Shown: positions 61,601-64,000 of the stretch, piece by piece | How the letters are laid out: each line of letters opens with the position of its first letter | Numbering within the stretch: position 1 is the stretch's first letter | NCBI GenBank assembly: GCA_051294375.1 | Contig: CM119263.1 | Span: 16,893,777-16,957,776, forward strand | Reading direction: 5' to 3' | Source of the DNA: Paraspadella gotoi | Lineage: Eukaryota > Chaetognatha | DNA: 64,000 nt | The notes under the pieces: generated by a model | Database searches by the model: none | What the model saw: only the letters and a program-made list of their open reading frames with translations | Told to the model about the DNA's origin: nothing | Position numbers and translations under genes: made by a program

Positions 61601-61813
61601 CACAAAGGAGCAAAACGCACTCCTCTTCTTCTTGTCTTTTTTGTTTATGAAATGGTCCCGCCAGAGGTCGGGGAGGAATGGGTCTTCAGGTTCAGAGAAC
61701 GAAAAACACTGAGTGACCCGAGATCGAGGTGGACGCACAATTGAAGAGATATAGCGTTCAACACAAAAAGCGGAACTTGTTTTTTTTATTTTTTTAAACA
61801 TTACTTGCGAGAG

Positions 61814-61868
<55 letters not shown>

Positions 61869-62399
61869 AGAAAGAAGAAAGAAAGAAAGAAAAGAAAGAA
61901 AGAAAGACAGATAAAGAGAGAGAGAGGGATGATAAATAAAAAATGAGGCCTCTTCCGTTTTTTTTTTTAAAAAGGTGCTTTTTCAGTTATTATAAGAAAT
62001 ATCAACTAAATGAAATGAGAAAGGAAACACATCATCTTCGTAAGATTAATTCCAAAGTTTTGGCTGCGGCATCGTGTGAGCCGCGCCGCCAGTGCCGCCA
62101 CACGAGCGCCGGGTCGTCCGCTATACGGCCTTCGCCACATAATAACGAATGAAACTTTTCCAACAACGCATGCGTTGGAAATCAAAGGGAAAGAATAGCC
62201 GCCGTTGCCTCGCTGAGTCTAACGAAGCGAGGAAAAGTAGAAGAGAGAAGAGATGAGCGAAGAGAGCGAGACAGAGAAGAGAGACCGAGAGAGAGAGCAG
62301 AGAGAGAGAGAGAGAGAGAGGGAGAGAAAGGAGAGAGAGCAGAACGAAGGCGAAGAGAAGATAGGATATGTTATGAGAAGAGAGAGAGAGAGAGATTCT
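61600..62399 (-). repeat. Mosaic block A, copy 2 (inverted)
   Basis: Reverse complement of 56310-57090, including (GAAA)n at 61811-61905 and the CpG-rich stretch. It ends at the 25-N gap. Confidence 0.87.
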
Positions 62400-62424
62400 N
62401 NNNNNNNNNNNNNNNNNNNNNNNN
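62400..62424. other. Assembly gap, 25 N
   Basis: After the gap the sequence restarts within the block A/B border already seen at 61600-61760, so the join is probably wrong or bridges a repeat. Confidence 0.99.
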
Positions 62425-62560
62425 GCCAAAAACACTCCTCTTCTTTGCCCTTTTGTTTATGATGGTCGCTGCAGAGGGGTCGGAGGATGGTCTTGCAGGT
62501 TCAGAGACACGAAACACTGAGTGACCGGAGAAATCGAGGTGGGACGCAAATTGAAGAGAT
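62425..62560 (-). repeat. Mosaic block A, partial copy 3
   Basis: About 135 bases resembling 61605-61755 in direct order, with several indels. It then changes to unique sequence. Confidence 0.8.
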
Positions 62561-62656
62561 ATGAGAACTTTCTCAACCATAGGGAGAGCAGACGGGAGAT
62601 GCAGTGGCAAAAGAGAGGTATATACTGGTCGGGTACTGACCGCCCTCTGGGGATTT

Positions 62657-62702
62657 GCTCTCCAGTGTGACACGGTGCACGCAGTACCGTGATCTGGAGA
62701 GC
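62657..62702 (+). other. Nested imperfect hairpin
   Basis: GCTCTCCAG (62657-62665) pairs with CTGGAGAGC (62694-62702), and inside it CACGGT (62671-62676) pairs with ACCGTG (62686-62691). The result is a two-part stem of 15 pairs with an internal bulge and a nine-base loop. It lies in the only unique, GC-balanced stretch (62560-62930) of the mosaic. Role unknown. Confidence 0.8.
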
Positions 62703-63009
62703 GGAGAGAGAGACTTCGCGCACTAGTCCCACTGGCGCCAGGTATTCAGAAAGAAGGAGAGGACAAAAAAGCGATGTGGTTTTTGCGTGGACCAGAACAG
62801 GTAATATATGGAGGGAGTAGCCCAAAAGTGAGAATTTTATTAGTAGTTTGAGAGTGTTATTATAAGGTGCTGACTGATACTTGAGGTGTAGTTGTCTTAA
62901 CTAATGAACGTTTTAGTTGGATAAGCTGAAGACCCCGTCGCAGAGACGTGAGAGCTGCAACGTGTCTTACTTAGCGAAGCGTTTTACATGGATTGTGTAG
63001 AACTTATTA

Positions 63010-63385
63010 TTCTAGTGGGTAAGGTGGTGCGCAATACTGCAAGGAGTTCTTATGAAAGACGTGACCGAGATTTATAGATGTAACACTAAAGTATCAGAAT
63101 AATTAATGGCAAAAAGATGGTACAGTATTCGAATCGGACGAAGACGCACTATGGAACCCCTGATTTATTCGCCACATCTTCAATAGAAAGACAATCAAAG
63201 GTTTTCTACCAAAATTTGTTTATACATAATAATGAAGTTTCTCTTGTACATACTTAACAAAGCAATTCTCTAATCAACTAAAGCAGATTTTCTCTTTTAT
63301 TTATTTTCTTTTATTGGTTAGTTTATAAAATTAAATATGAATATATTTAATTTAACTAAATTATATTTTAAACTTTTAAAGTAAT
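63010..63385 (+). repeat. Mosaic block B, copy 4
   Basis: Direct, indel-rich copy of 57250-57580. It runs straight into the CT-rich end of block D without the foldback element. Confidence 0.8.
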
Positions 63386-63390
63386 TCAAC

Positions 63391-64000
63391 TCTCTCTCTC
63401 TCTCTCCTCTCTCTCTCTCGTCTCTCATCTCTCTCCTCTGCTCTCATCTCTCTCCTGCTCTCTGACTTCTCTGTTATCTTTTCTGCCGTGACGACAATGC
63501 TCAAAAATGAGAGGTGGGAACGCAAAAAAAAAGGTTTGCAATACCAATTGTCGAATTGACTGAATTAGTTAAGTCCTGAGTGAAAAAGAAGAGAAAAAGG
63601 GAATCGAAATGGTAAGAGAGAAAAAGAGGAAAAAGGCGGGAAAAAAAGAAGGAAAGAAACAAGGAAGATGAGGAAAGGATGAAGTAAAAGAAAAGAGGAG
63701 AAAGTGCAGAGGAGCGAGAGCGTAAGTAAGAAATGGAATAGGGGAAAGGGGGTGAAGAGCAGAAAGATTAAATCCCTCCGAGATTTGGGACCACGGTCTT
63801 TCCGATGTGCTACATTTCGAAAATAATTGAGAAGAGGAAGGAAGTGAGGGGGCGGCGAACGCGTTAGGGGGGGGGCCGAGTGGAGCAAGAAGGAAAAGGA
63901 GAGGAAAGAAGCTGTAGACGAATTGAATATGTGAAAATATAGAAGATGAAAATTGAAGACACTCTTCTCTTATATCATCTCCTTACCCACGGCTTGCTCA
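63391..64000 (-). repeat. Dispersed block D, copy 3 (inverted, cut by window end)
   Basis: Reverse complement of the 59430-60027 part of block D. It begins with interrupted CT repeats. Confidence 0.85.

Overview
The window looks like nuclear DNA from an invertebrate animal. It has long introns with GT..AG splice sites, CpG-rich patches, very many (GA)n/(CT)n microsatellites, and one neurotransmitter-receptor gene in eleven recognisable exons. Microsatellite density of this kind is seen in crustaceans, but the sequence does not settle the phylum. Seven N runs (five of 25, two of 10) and several near-identical inverted or tandem copies that differ mainly by small indels show a draft assembly with unresolved repeats or haplotypes.

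Left part (1-29 kb). The one gene I can assign firmly is on the minus strand between 26686 and 6631: a glycine-receptor/GluCl/HisCl-like Cys-loop chloride channel subunit. The exons run N- to C-terminal from high to low coordinates, and I checked reading phase from exon to exon. The extracellular domain lies in exons at 26.6, 22.9, 15.8, 15.5, 14.7 and 12.5 kb, M1-M2 at 12.1 kb, M3 at 7.7 kb, a short cysteine-rich intracellular loop at 7.5 and 7.3 kb, and M4 plus the stop at 6.8-6.6 kb. The signal-peptide exon was not found, and the junction into the M4 exon is out of phase by one base. Introns contain microsatellites (some touching splice sites), a 7-bp tandem array, a cluster of CRE palindromes and a tRNA-like SINE candidate. 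At 1.9-2.0 kb, outside the gene, an inverted repeat of Penelope-like character carries a hammerhead-ribozyme-like core.

Middle (29-44 kb). Two arms of about 6 kb form a giant inverted repeat around the N run at 35326-35350. A 1.38-kb tandem duplication follows (41.45-44.22 kb). Each unit carries a CCAAT/E2F-like and RFX X-box-like promoter candidate.

Right part (44-64 kb). I found no securely identifiable protein gene. At 48.2-48.7 kb there is an ambiguous exon-like GC-rich segment, one strand of which gives an M4-like hydrophobic reading. From 56 kb on the sequence is a mosaic of direct and inverted blocks. It includes two full copies (1,038 bp each between matching ends) of a foldback-type element: inverted arrays of a short GGATT..GCCCA minisatellite with ACGGT ends. 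A third locus looks like an empty site for this element.

Most long open frames here are readings of GA/CT, GAAA or GTC repeats and are not annotated as genes. No homology search was possible. Family calls rest on motif recognition, and splice sites are inferred from GT/AG consensus plus frame continuity.
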